Assembly (NCBI RefSeq): GCF_036655075.1
Contig: NZ_JAVVQU010000057.1
Span: 1-13,305 of the forward strand
Reading direction: 5' to 3'
From: Holtiella sp036655075
GTDB lineage: Bacteria; Bacillota; Clostridia; Lachnospirales; Cellulosilyticaceae
Length of the DNA stretch: 13,305 bases
Below, one piece after another: positions 7,987-13,305 of this stretch. The position numbers and the translations under genes were made by a program. The notes beneath the pieces were generated by a model. The model did no database searches and was not told the origin of the DNA. It worked only from the letters and a program-made list of their open reading frames with translations. Within the stretch, counting starts at the first letter, position 1; every line of letters starts with the position of its first letter.

Positions 7987-8733
7987 ATGATTGATTTTCA
8001 CACACATAGTTTACCGGAAATAGATGATGGGAGTAGAAGCCTAGAAGAATCCATCAGCATCTTAGAACAACAAAAGGAGGCAGGGGTCAAGACCGTTTTA
8101 GTCACCCCTCACTTTTATCCAGACCAAGAGGTGGCGACTTTTGAAGCCAATCGTACAGAAGCGCGCGCCCGTCTGCAAGGGGCTATCCAAGAACTGGGAT
8201 TAGAAGTACGCACAGGTGCAGAAGTCCTCTTGTCAGTAGATACATGTCAGTTAGAGCACTTAGAAGCATTATGTATAGAAGGCACACGTTATATCTTACT
8301 GGAGATGCCTTATAGTCACTGGTCGGATTGGGTATACACAAGCGTAGAGAAGGTCAAAGATAAGGGATTTGTCCCAATCATTGCCCATGTGGAGCGCTAC
8401 GACACAGTGATGGACAACCCCAACTGCCTCATCCCCTTCCTAGAAATGGGCTGTGTGTTGCAGCTAAATACCGTTTCCTTACACAAGGCATCAAGTAGAA
8501 GAAAACTTGCTCATAAGTTGGTGAAGCACGGATTTGTCCACATACTCGGTTCAGATGTCCACAAAGAGAAGGTCTTTCACCCAGTAAGCTGTGGATACAA
8601 AACGCTACAAGAGGGCTGTGGACAAGAAGTAGTAGAGCAGATGCAGCGAATAGGGGTACAGATTTTAGAGAACAAAAAGGTAGATTTTCCAGTGGTGAAA
8701 CCCTTTAAGAAAATACTAGGACGTTGGTATTAA
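7987..8733 (+). CDS. CpsB/CapC/YwqE-type PHP-family tyrosine phosphatase
   Basis: A 248-residue metal-dependent phosphatase that removes phosphate from the CpsD kinase tail and so resets exopolysaccharide assembly. PHP-domain metal ligands are visible in order: HTH (5-7) with PEIDDGS (10-16), TPHFYP (40-45), the GAEV acidic residue (Glu79), AHVERY (133-138) and GSDVH (188-192). Length and order match the CpsB/YwqE family well. A GGAG element lies about 12 nt upstream of the ATG, slightly far. It is encoded beyond the reversed dehydratase gene rather than next to the kinase, and no terminator is evident before galE. The kinase partnership is inferred from family knowledge and proximity. Confidence 0.9.
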   Translation: MIDFHTHSLPEIDDGSRSLEESISILEQQKEAGVKTVLVTPHFYPDQEVATFEANRTEARARLQGAIQELGLEVRTGAEVLLSVDTCQLEHLEALCIEGTRYILLEMPYSHWSDWVYTSVEKVKDKGFVPIIAHVERYDTVMDNPNCLIPFLEMGCVLQLNTVSLHKASSRRKLAHKLVKHGFVHILGSDVHKEKVFHPVSCGYKTLQEGCGQEVVEQMQRIGVQILENKKVDFPVVKPFKKILGRWY

Positions 8734-8811
8734 GCGGTAAGGTATAGAACACATTAAAAATCAAAAAAAATATACAAGATTATATAAAAAATAGAAGCTG
8801 TTAGTATCTTG

Positions 8812-8820
8812 TGTTATAAT
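8812..8820 (+). promoter_or_regulatory. extended -10 promoter of galE
   Basis: TGTTATAAT contains a perfect TATAAT (8815-8820) with the TGn extension, which makes up for a poor -35. It lies about 35 nt before the galE start. The 6-bp inverted repeat AGCTGT (8796-8801) / ACAGCT (8821-8826) flanks the -10 and could be an operator, though it is short. Confidence 0.55.
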
Positions 8821-8854
8821 ACAGCTAACAAACAATTAAGAGGAGGAACTAGAA

Positions 8855-9868
8855 ATGAAAATTTTAGTAACAGGTGGGGCTGGCTACATCGGGAGTCATA
8901 CATGTGTAGAACTTTTAGAGGCAGGATATGAGGTTGTCATTATTGATGACTTTAGCAATTCAAAGCCTTCTGCTCTTGAGAAAATTAAGCAACTTTCAGG
9001 CAAAGAGATTGCCTTTTACGAAGGGGATGTGAAGGATCGTGCCCTTTTAGACCGTATTTTAGAAGAACATGAAATCCATGCAGCCATTCACTTTGCAGGG
9101 TACAAAGCAGTCGGAGAGTCTTGTCAAATCCCGCTCGCTTACTACCACAACAACTTAACAAGTACCTTTGTCCTTTGTGAAGCCATGGCAGCACACAATG
9201 TGAAGAAGTTAGTGTTTAGCTCATCAGCGACTGTATACGGAGACCCTGCAACAGTACCTATCGATGAATCTTTCCCAACATCTACAACGAATCCATATGG
9301 TGCAACAAAGCTCATGATAGAAAACATCATGCAAGATGTGTACAAAGCAGACAACGCATGGCGTGTAGCGCTTCTTCGTTACTTCAACCCAGTAGGTGCA
9401 CACAAGTCAGGTCTTATTGGTGAAGAACCAAATGGGATTCCAAACAACCTTATGCCATACATCGCCAAAGTAGCAGTAGGCGAGTTAGAAGCCCTCAATG
9501 TCTTTGGAGATGACTATGCAACAGTAGACGGTACAGGCGTACGCGACTACATCCACGTTGTGGACTTAGCAAAAGGTCACGTACAAGCCATCAAACGCAT
9601 TACAGAAGTACCAGGTATTGATACATACAACTTAGGTACAGGACACGGCTACAGCGTTCTTGAAATGGTGAAAGCCTTTGAAAAAGCAAGTGGCAAAGAA
9701 GTTGCTTACCGCATTGCCCCAAGAAGACCTGGTGACATTGCAGCATGCTACGCAAAGACAGAAAAAGCAAAACGCCTCCTTGACTGGGAAGCAACTAAAG
9801 ACGTAGATGAAATGTGCGAAGACAGCTGGAGATTCATGATGAATCGCGCACAAGAACTGAATCAATAA
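8855..9868 (+). CDS. galE: UDP-glucose 4-epimerase
   Basis: A 337-residue cytoplasmic SDR enzyme interconverting UDP-glucose and UDP-galactose (often also the N-acetyl forms), feeding galactose units into surface polysaccharide. The NAD-binding VTGGAGYIGSH (5-15) is at the start. Catalytic Ser124 lies in SSSATVYG, and Tyr148 and Lys152 in NPYGATK. LRYFNPVGAH, VRDYIHVVDLA and the late RPGD motif are all present, and length is standard for the family. A GAGGAGG-type site is well placed before the ATG. It has its own promoter upstream and ends before a strong terminator, so it is probably a single-gene transcript that can also receive read-through from the CpsB-type gene. The final cell role depends on the glycan made here. 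Confidence 0.95.
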   Translation: MKILVTGGAGYIGSHTCVELLEAGYEVVIIDDFSNSKPSALEKIKQLSGKEIAFYEGDVKDRALLDRILEEHEIHAAIHFAGYKAVGESCQIPLAYYHNNLTSTFVLCEAMAAHNVKKLVFSSSATVYGDPATVPIDESFPTSTTNPYGATKLMIENIMQDVYKADNAWRVALLRYFNPVGAHKSGLIGEEPNGIPNNLMPYIAKVAVGELEALNVFGDDYATVDGTGVRDYIHVVDLAKGHVQAIKRITEVPGIDTYNLGTGHGYSVLEMVKAFEKASGKEVAYRIAPRRPGDIAACYAKTEKAKRLLDWEATKDVDEMCEDSWRFMMNRAQELNQ

Positions 9869-9981
9869 GATTTCTAAAGAGTAGGGTCCTCTTCCTCATA
9901 GGCGGCCTTGTGCTGAAAAGTCAGATTGCCTACTTCTGGTATCCGTTTTAAGGGAGATAAGTATAATAAACATATTTAATA

Positions 9982-10014
9982 ACAAAAGCCGCCTAAGTCT
10001 TAGGCGGCTTTTGT
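9982..10014. terminator. strong bidirectional intrinsic terminator
   Basis: A perfect 16-bp inverted repeat (9982-9997 and 9999-10014, one central base) has core AAAAGCCGCC/GGCGGCTTTT, so each strand ends in a short U-run. It sits between convergent galE and the amidase gene. The 113 bases between the galE stop and this hairpin (9869-9981) hold no gene that I can see. Confidence 0.9.
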
Positions 10015-10019
10015 CACAT

Positions 10020-10724
10020 CTATAACACCTTCACAACAGGCAGACGTCTCTCCCCATCATAGGCTACATGAATCTGCTTATCTTGTAAGTCTCTGAGTTT
10101 CACATAATAGGTCTCTTCATAAGAAAAGGCTTGTACCTCCTTCAACACCCCATTGAGTTCGAGGGCAATGGTTTGGGGTACTAATAAGTCACTAGGTGGT
10201 GGTGGGTTAGGGGTCACTTGTAGGTAAGCCAGTTTCAAGATATGTACCACATCTGCCTTCAGCTTGGTCCAGTGGGCGGGATTGCGAACGTAGAACTGAG
10301 GGCACACTTTGCCCGTCACGTCGTAGTGGCGGATGATGTCGCGGTCTGGGTCTAGGGTGTAGCGCATGCAGAGCTTGGCGAGAAACTGGGTGAGGGCTTC
10401 ATAGGTAGCCTCTCCAAACTGACCTTCCCAGTCAGGGTGACACACTTCGATGCCAAGGCTTTTGCTATTGGCATTTTTGGCGTGATAAGCTTGCTCCGTA
10501 TCTGGAATACAGTGTAGAATCTCCCCGCCCAAGCCTACAATGTAGTGACTACTGGCATAGACCCCACGGGTGCCAGCCTTTAAGTTTTCAAAGTAGTTTC
10601 GGTTAGCCAGTGCAGGGGTTGCAGGGTTGGCTACCCAGTGGATCACAATTTTATGGATAACACGCAGTGGCAACTGAGGCCGACTGTATGGATTGGGTGT
10701 TAAAAGTGCAGATTGTATATTCAG
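10020..10724 (-). CDS. N-acetylmuramoyl-L-alanine amidase (Amidase_2 endolysin/autolysin)
   Basis: A zinc amidase that cleaves the MurNAc-L-Ala bond of peptidoglycan. From a start at 10724, the zinc ligands fit His29 (IVIHW), His133 (IRHYD) and Cys141 (KVCPQF). A TPNPPPPSD linker then leads to a C-terminal strand-rich domain (VKLRDLQDKQIHVAYDGERR) common in clostridial endolysins. There is no signal peptide, so release would need a holin or lysis. The start is unclear. The first canonical codon in frame is TTG 10673, with no ribosome site. The 17 codons upstream read NIQSALLTPNPYSRPQ after a CTG at 10724, which matches the usual N-terminus of such enzymes. AAGGAG lies at 10738-10743, 13 nt from that CTG, and an in-frame TGA at 10734-10736 blocks further extension. 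Either CTG is used or the ATG was lost. Confidence 0.85.
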   Translation of the reverse strand: MNIQSALLTPNPYSRPQLPLRVIHKIVIHWVANPATPALANRNYFENLKAGTRGVYASSHYIVGLGGEILHCIPDTEQAYHAKNANSKSLGIEVCHPDWEGQFGEATYEALTQFLAKLCMRYTLDPDRDIIRHYDVTGKVCPQFYVRNPAHWTKLKADVVHILKLAYLQVTPNPPPPSDLLVPQTIALELNGVLKEVQAFSYEETYYVKLRDLQDKQIHVAYDGERRLPVVKVL

Positions 10725-10767
10725 CGTAAGCGTTCATCTCCTTTTTTCAGCAATTAATTATTTTTAG

Positions 10768-10838
10768 ACACAATAAGCCACCTTAAGGCAGTCTTCTCCC
10801 CGTAAAATCTGTGACTGGACTTAAGATGGCTTATGTGT
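10768..10838 (-). repeat. large imperfect hairpin, 19 pairs
   Basis: Arms 10768-10787 and 10820-10838 pair over 19 positions with one bulged base. A second stem in the loop, CAGTC/GACTG, is nested inside. No U-tract follows on either strand, so it is unlikely to be a simple terminator. It is the last strong structure before the amidase ribosome binding site when read on the minus strand. Confidence 0.75.
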
Positions 10839-10934
10839 TGTGGCAAAGTTCCAGCCTCCATCCGAGTAGCCTTCACCCAACCACGTTCTAGCGTTTAGTC
10901 ATAGAGGGTGTGACCGCTGGACTTACCATGTGGC
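10811..10934. repeat. imperfect direct repeat sharing CTGGACTTA
   Basis: GTGACTGGACTTAAGATGGC at 10811-10830 resembles 10910-10934, which reads GTGAC, CG, CTGGACTTA, CC, ATG, T, GGC. A partial third copy, GTGACTTA, is at 10969-10976. These could be repeated structural modules of an RNA or protein-binding sites. Confidence 0.35.
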
Positions 10935-11059
10935 GGTGCTTGGGAGTGTGCTTCAGGGATAGAGGTCCGTGACTTATCGCTGCAAGTGTCTCACCAGCTA
11001 CCGTACATTGGGGTTACCATGGGTATGTACCTGTTTGACTATTGGCTATAGGAGGTTAC

Positions 11060-11284
11060 ATGAATCTAAACAACGAAGTACTGCAAAACTTAGGTATTGC
11101 CCCTGAACTCACCCGAGTGCCACTCCCTAAAGTGAGTCAAGTTATCCAAAAGCCTTCTAGCTACTTGGCGACGGGGAGGACACCAGTGGGCTACAAGTCT
11201 TTTAGAAGTAAGGGTGGTGCGCATCTGCCACCTAGGATATTGCTTCTGCGCTTAACCCTTACATTTACGTTATACGCTCCATGA
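11060..11284 (+). CDS. possible small protein, doubtful
   Basis: A 74-codon frame begins MNLNNEVLQNLGIAPELTRV and has a very good AGGAGG at 11050-11055, 4 nt before the ATG. The second half becomes basic, then Leu/Thr-rich without clear domain character, and it ends inside the promoter-like site at 11269-11298 on the opposite strand. No family is recognised and no plus-strand promoter is evident. If the minus-strand leader is real, this frame lies antisense to it and the AGGAGG may be fortuitous. Confidence 0.22.
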   Translation: MNLNNEVLQNLGIAPELTRVPLPKVSQVIQKPSSYLATGRTPVGYKSFRSKGGAHLPPRILLLRLTLTFTLYAP

Positions 11285-11298
11285 CAAAAAATTCGTCA
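11269..11298 (-). promoter_or_regulatory. shared-motif promoter P2, facing the leader and amidase
   Basis: On the minus strand TGACGA (11293-11298), a 17-nt spacer beginning ATTTTTT and ending AGC, then GTATAAC (11269-11275) followed by GTA. It is identical to P1 over AAGTGACGAATTTTTTGT and over AGCGTATAACGTA, with only the few spacer bases in between differing. AT-rich DNA lies upstream, as for P1. The predicted start is near 11262. Confidence 0.65.
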
Positions 11299-11314
11299 CT
11301 TATTTTAAAAAAAA

Positions 11315-12280
11315 TTAAACTTTTTTTGATTTGGCTTCGTAGGTGGCGACTAAACGTGCCTGTTCTAGAGATTCTAGAAGCTTTAAGTCAAAGTCATGTC
11401 CCTCCACCCGGTGGAAGGCAGAGCGGGAGGCACCTAGAGGGAGTGTGACAGGGGAAGAAGATACAGTCCATGCCCAAGGGCTATGAGGTGTGGTAGAGCG
11501 GGTGGTGCGGCGAGGCTTAAAAGGGGCGTACTTCCCACTCAAGATGGCAAAGAACTTGTCTGGTTGAAGCATCCACTCCAAATAGGCACGCCAGGTACAC
11601 CCCTCTTGTCGCCCGCATAGAAAGTCGGAAGACTCGACAGCCTTAAAGGCGCGCTCGAGTGTAGCCTGTACATCTAGACCCTTTTGAACAAGGTGTGCAG
11701 TGAGCTGCTTGAGGTACTTGTGCGTGCGTTGCCCCAATGTGTTAGGACTATCTAGAGAAGGACAGTGGGTTTTAAAGAGGGTGAGGACGGTATGAGCAAG
11801 TGTAGGGGCGCTCGCTTTGTCTTTCTCTGTATCTTTATGTGTTTTAAGAGATTTAAGAGACTTAGAAGGAGCGTAATCTTTGTAATACCCAAGTGCACAA
11901 TGTGAATGTGTAAGAAGTGTATGTACTGCATCTGTATTGCGTAGGTAATAGGTGAGCTTTTTGATCCGGTCATAGTAGGACAAGTAGAGCTTGCCTTCAA
12001 AGGGATCTTGGCTTGCTATGTAGTCCTTCTTGGTTTTGTACACCTTGCCAATACGGTTAAAGGCATTGCGAAACTCCGCCTTGCTAAAGCCTAGTTCCTC
12101 TGTCCAGCTATCCCCTTTTTTGTAGGCATTATGCCCACAAGGTTCCAAGAACTTGTAGAAAGGCGTAGACTTGGTTTTGTCGAACCAGTATTCAAGTTGG
12201 CATAAGAGTAGACTTGCTGTAATACTCCCTGTAAGGGTGTTAAGCTCTGGACAGTATTTCAAACATTTTTGACTTTGCAT
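11315..12280 (-). CDS. phage-type replication-protein-like DNA-binding protein
   Basis: A 321-residue protein resembling phage replisome-organiser or replication-initiation proteins. Residues about 15-118 look like their winged-helix start: GSITASLLLCQLEYWFDK, a GDSWTEELGFSKAEFRNAF helix pair, then strands KLYLSYYDRIKKLTYYLR. A Lys/Ser-rich linker (138-160) leads to a helical region, and TWRAYLEWMLQPDKFFAILSGKY (229-251) is close to the conserved end block of phage O/DnaD-linked replication proteins. The last 70 residues are basic and low-complexity. AGGAGG precedes the ATG at good distance, and a shared-motif promoter lies about 50 nt upstream. Assignment is by pattern memory; a role in regulation rather than replication remains possible. 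It is richer in GC than the neighbouring sigma gene. Confidence 0.6.
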   Translation of the reverse strand: MQSQKCLKYCPELNTLTGSITASLLLCQLEYWFDKTKSTPFYKFLEPCGHNAYKKGDSWTEELGFSKAEFRNAFNRIGKVYKTKKDYIASQDPFEGKLYLSYYDRIKKLTYYLRNTDAVHTLLTHSHCALGYYKDYAPSKSLKSLKTHKDTEKDKASAPTLAHTVLTLFKTHCPSLDSPNTLGQRTHKYLKQLTAHLVQKGLDVQATLERAFKAVESSDFLCGRQEGCTWRAYLEWMLQPDKFFAILSGKYAPFKPRRTTRSTTPHSPWAWTVSSSPVTLPLGASRSAFHRVEGHDFDLKLLESLEQARLVATYEAKSKKV

Positions 12281-12326
12281 AGTATATTCCTCCTAAATCC
12301 ACTAAGTGAATCTGTGTATTTATATC

Positions 12327-12356
12327 GTTATACGCTATAAATCTAAAAAATCGTCA
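12327..12356 (-). promoter_or_regulatory. shared-motif promoter P3, facing the replication-like gene
   Basis: On the minus strand TGACGA (12351-12356), a 17-nt spacer beginning TTTTTT and ending AGC, then GTATAAC (12327-12333) followed by GAT. Its spacer interior differs from P1 and P2 while boxes and spacing are kept, which argues for a functional site rather than a recent copy. The predicted start is near 12320, about 40 nt before the ATG. Confidence 0.65.
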
Positions 12357-12387
12357 AAAAAAATAACGGATTTTAAGAAAACTATTT

Positions 12388-12416
12388 TGATGAGTAAAAT
12401 ATTCTGATATATTTAA
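12388..12416 (+). promoter_or_regulatory. degenerate shared-motif candidate upstream of the sigma gene
   Basis: TGATGA (12388-12393), N17, ATTTAA (12411-12416): spacing equals P1-P3, the -35 differs at one base and the -10 matches at four of six. It could be a weak autoregulatory promoter, or the region could hold a vegetative promoter instead (TTGATG with TATATT has only 15 nt spacing). Weak evidence. Confidence 0.22.
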
Positions 12417-12441
12417 AGTAGGACTAGTTACTACAAGGTAA

Positions 12442-12470
12442 AGCTACGCGTAGCTGGAAGGGAATCCAGC
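12442..12470 (+). promoter_or_regulatory. palindrome and RBS-containing hairpin before the sigma gene
   Basis: AGCTACGCGTAGCT (12442-12455) is a perfect 14-nt palindrome. It overlaps a second hairpin, GCTGG (12453-12457)/CCAGC (12466-12470), whose 8-nt loop contains the only ribosome site, AAGGGA, and whose 3' arm abuts the ATG at 12471. The two structures share three bases (12453-12455), so they compete. Either translational gating or an operator is plausible. Confidence 0.5.
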
Positions 12471-13019
12471 ATGCAACAATCAATTGAAGAATTAGTAAGG
12501 TTAAGCAAAATTGACGTGAGCTATACAACTGAATTGTGGCAACGAGTAGACAAGATGATATGGAAGTACGTGAACATGTTCGAAAAAAGAGAAGTTGAGA
12601 AAGAAGATTGGTACCAAGAAGCATATTATGCATTTCATAAGAGTCTAGAGTCTTATGATGTCAATAAAAATACTACATTTACCACTTATTTTGTGGGGAA
12701 CTTGAAAAACCACTTTATTCAGATTAAGCGAAAAGAGGGTAGAGGCGTAGAGGAGGTTTTTCTAGATCAAGATGAATTTGTGGCATTAGCCCATACTTAT
12801 GTTGATGAAAAAAGTACAGAAGTAGAGGCTTTATTAGGTGTGCAATCAGAGTCCATCTTAGAGCACTTACAACCTATAGAGCGAGAGATTTTGGTGAGCT
12901 TTTATCTGAGGGGGGAGAGTCTGTATGCTATGAGTGAAAGGTTGGACATTCCCTATAAGCAACTAGACTCCAAAAAGCGAAGACTTCTAAAAAAATTAAA
13001 AAACTTTTTGAAAAAGTGA
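12471..13019 (+). CDS. small sigma-70-family RNA polymerase sigma factor
   Basis: A 182-residue sigma factor with only regions 2 and 4. Region 2 is about residues 21-90, with DWYQEAYYAFHKSLESYD and TTFTTYFVGNLKNHFIQIKR, matching the core-binding and -10-recognising helices. Region 4 is about 128-180, with LQPIEREILVSFYLRGESLY and a helix-turn-helix in MSERLDIPYKQLDSKKRRLL that should read the -35. Size and composition resemble the clostridial accessory factors (UviA/TcdR-like) and the sigma-like factors of mobile elements. No anti-sigma gene is seen in the window. Its TGA stop is part of the -35 box of promoter P1. The proposed regulon is P1, P2 and P3. Translation may be gated by the upstream hairpin. 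It is AT-richer than the amidase and the replication-like gene. Confidence 0.85.
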   Translation: MQQSIEELVRLSKIDVSYTTELWQRVDKMIWKYVNMFEKREVEKEDWYQEAYYAFHKSLESYDVNKNTTFTTYFVGNLKNHFIQIKRKEGRGVEEVFLDQDEFVALAHTYVDEKSTEVEALLGVQSESILEHLQPIEREILVSFYLRGESLYAMSERLDIPYKQLDSKKRRLLKKLKNFLKK

Positions 13020-13046
13020 CGAATTTTTTGTGCTGAAGCGTATAAC
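13017..13046 (+). promoter_or_regulatory. shared-motif promoter P1, facing the DUF1659-like gene
   Basis: TGACGA (13017-13022), a 17-nt spacer beginning ATTTTTT and ending AGC, then GTATAAC (13040-13046) followed by GTA. The first three bases of the -35 are the stop codon of the sigma gene. The predicted start is near 13053, about 48 nt before the next ATG. Confidence 0.65.
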
Positions 13047-13100
13047 GTAGTATAAGCAGTCGACGCTTACAATACATATCCATCCCAAGGAGGAATACAA

Positions 13101-13292
13101 ATGGCAGTTACAGCAGAACTCGAAGAAGTAAAGGTAAGTTTAAAATTCACCAAAGGGTCACAGACGCTAGGCAATTGCTACAAAGAAGCAACAGATGAAG
13201 GGCTCTACAACTTAGGCCAAGCCATCGGAGGACTACACAAAGAAACACTAGAGACCATCACCAAAGTGGTGGAAAGTAAATTGATTGGTTAG
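13101..13292 (+). CDS. DUF1659-like small protein
   Basis: A 63-residue soluble protein starting MAVTAELEEVKVSLKF, with ATDEGLYNLGQAIGGLHKETL in the middle. The MAVT start, a beta-strand pair and the ATDE-LY-A-A-GL helix fit the DUF1659 family. Members of that family are often found with DUF2922 and YvrJ-type proteins and with sigma factors, as I recall. The molecular function is not known. A strong AAGGAGG site lies at 13088-13094, and it is the first gene downstream of P1, so it probably heads an operon that continues past the window edge. Confidence 0.6.
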   Translation: MAVTAELEEVKVSLKFTKGSQTLGNCYKEATDEGLYNLGQAIGGLHKETLETITKVVESKLIG

Positions 13293-13303
13293 TTGGAAAG
13301 TTG
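13292..13303. repeat. 12-bp short repeat, copy 2
   Basis: GTTGGAAAGTTG, exact match to 7927-7938. It overlaps the last base of the stop codon of the DUF1659-like gene and runs into the window edge. Confidence 0.3.
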
Positions 13304-13305
13304 GA

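Larger units (their letters stand above)
10725..11262 (-). ncRNA. candidate long structured leader/non-coding RNA upstream of the amidase
   Basis: More than 500 bases hold no convincing minus-strand gene but many pairings. These are the large stem at 10768-10838, a long-range TCCAGC (10850-10855)/GCTGGA (10916-10921) pairing, GTACAT (11003-11008)/ATGTAC (11025-11030), ACTCAC (11107-11112)/GTGAGT (11132-11137) enclosing GAGTG/CACTC, and GGTGG (11213-11217)/CCACC (11228-11232). A copy of the local three-site promoter motif at 11269-11298 points into it, so the minus strand would be transcribed from about 11262 to the amidase. In the largest stem the only mismatch on the plus strand (C/A) becomes a G-U pair on the minus strand, favouring that strand; the GGTGG stem favours plus. 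I recognise no known RNA family. Confidence 0.4.

Noticed and set aside
10740..11040. Group II intron, CRISPR array or tRNA in the structured region
   Set aside because: No domain V signature, no regularly spaced identical repeats, and no cloverleaf could be found by eye.
11090..11224. 44-codon minus-strand frame starting ATG at 11224
   Set aside because: It has AGGTGG nearby but at very short distance, and an Arg/Trp-rich product without protein-like pattern; more likely chance within the structured region.
12424..12633. 69-codon minus-strand frame overlapping the sigma gene start
   Set aside because: Overlaps the sigma coding region and has no ribosome site or family pattern.
11269..13050. 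P1 and P2 as terminal inverted repeats of a 1.8-kb transposon
   Set aside because: They are in inverted orientation and share 18 and 13 identical bases, but a third copy with different spacer interior and the same box spacing lies inside, and all three point at gene starts. No transposase or target duplication is visible. Promoter function explains the pattern better, though duplication of a promoter is possible.

Overview
The window looks like a chromosomal draft-genome scaffold from a low-to-moderate GC Firmicute of the class Clostridia. The pointers are strong AGGAGG-type ribosome binding sites, S-layer homology (SLH) proteins, a CpsB/CpsC/CpsD-type exopolysaccharide regulatory set and clostridial-type endolysin architecture. 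A Cellulosilyticum/Lachnospiraceae-like host is my guess from general resemblance, not a demonstrated assignment. A run of exactly 100 N at 1904-2003 is an assembly gap of probably unknown true length.

Layout, left to right. (1) 2-481: an alpha/beta hydrolase frame running in from the left edge with an internal in-frame deletion. (2) 691-5806, plus strand: surface and exopolysaccharide block. It holds two tandem SLH-domain exported proteins (the first cut by the gap), a single-pass membrane protein gene broken by one in-frame TAG, a Wzz/CpsC-type chain-length regulator and a CpsD-type tyrosine autokinase with a tyrosine-rich tail. (3) 5815-5874: a perfect 25-bp inverted repeat, REP-like, between convergent genes. 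(4) 5887-7785, minus strand: a membrane nucleotide-sugar 4,6-dehydratase (CapD/FlaA1 type). (5) 7987-9868, plus strand: a CpsB-type PHP phosphatase and UDP-glucose 4-epimerase (galE), ending at a strong bidirectional terminator (9982-10014). Together, (2)-(5) would make sugar precursors and control polymerisation of a surface polysaccharide, next to SLH proteins that bind the wall.

(6) 10020-13305: a compact accessory module that differs in style. It contains an N-acetylmuramoyl-L-alanine amidase (minus), about 520 nt of structured non-coding sequence, a phage-type replication-protein-like gene (minus), a small sigma-70-like factor (plus) and a 63-residue DUF1659-like protein (plus). The main discovery candidate is here. 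Three sites share the promoter-like architecture TGACGA-(T-rich N17 ending AGC)-GTATAACG, all with exactly 17-nt spacing. They sit in the correct orientation before the DUF1659-like gene, the replication-like gene and the amidase/leader region. The simplest reading is a miniature regulon for the locally encoded sigma factor. It would have its own long structured leader RNA (about 540 nt) in front of the amidase. The sigma gene itself carries a 14-nt palindrome and a hairpin that places its ribosome binding site in a loop.
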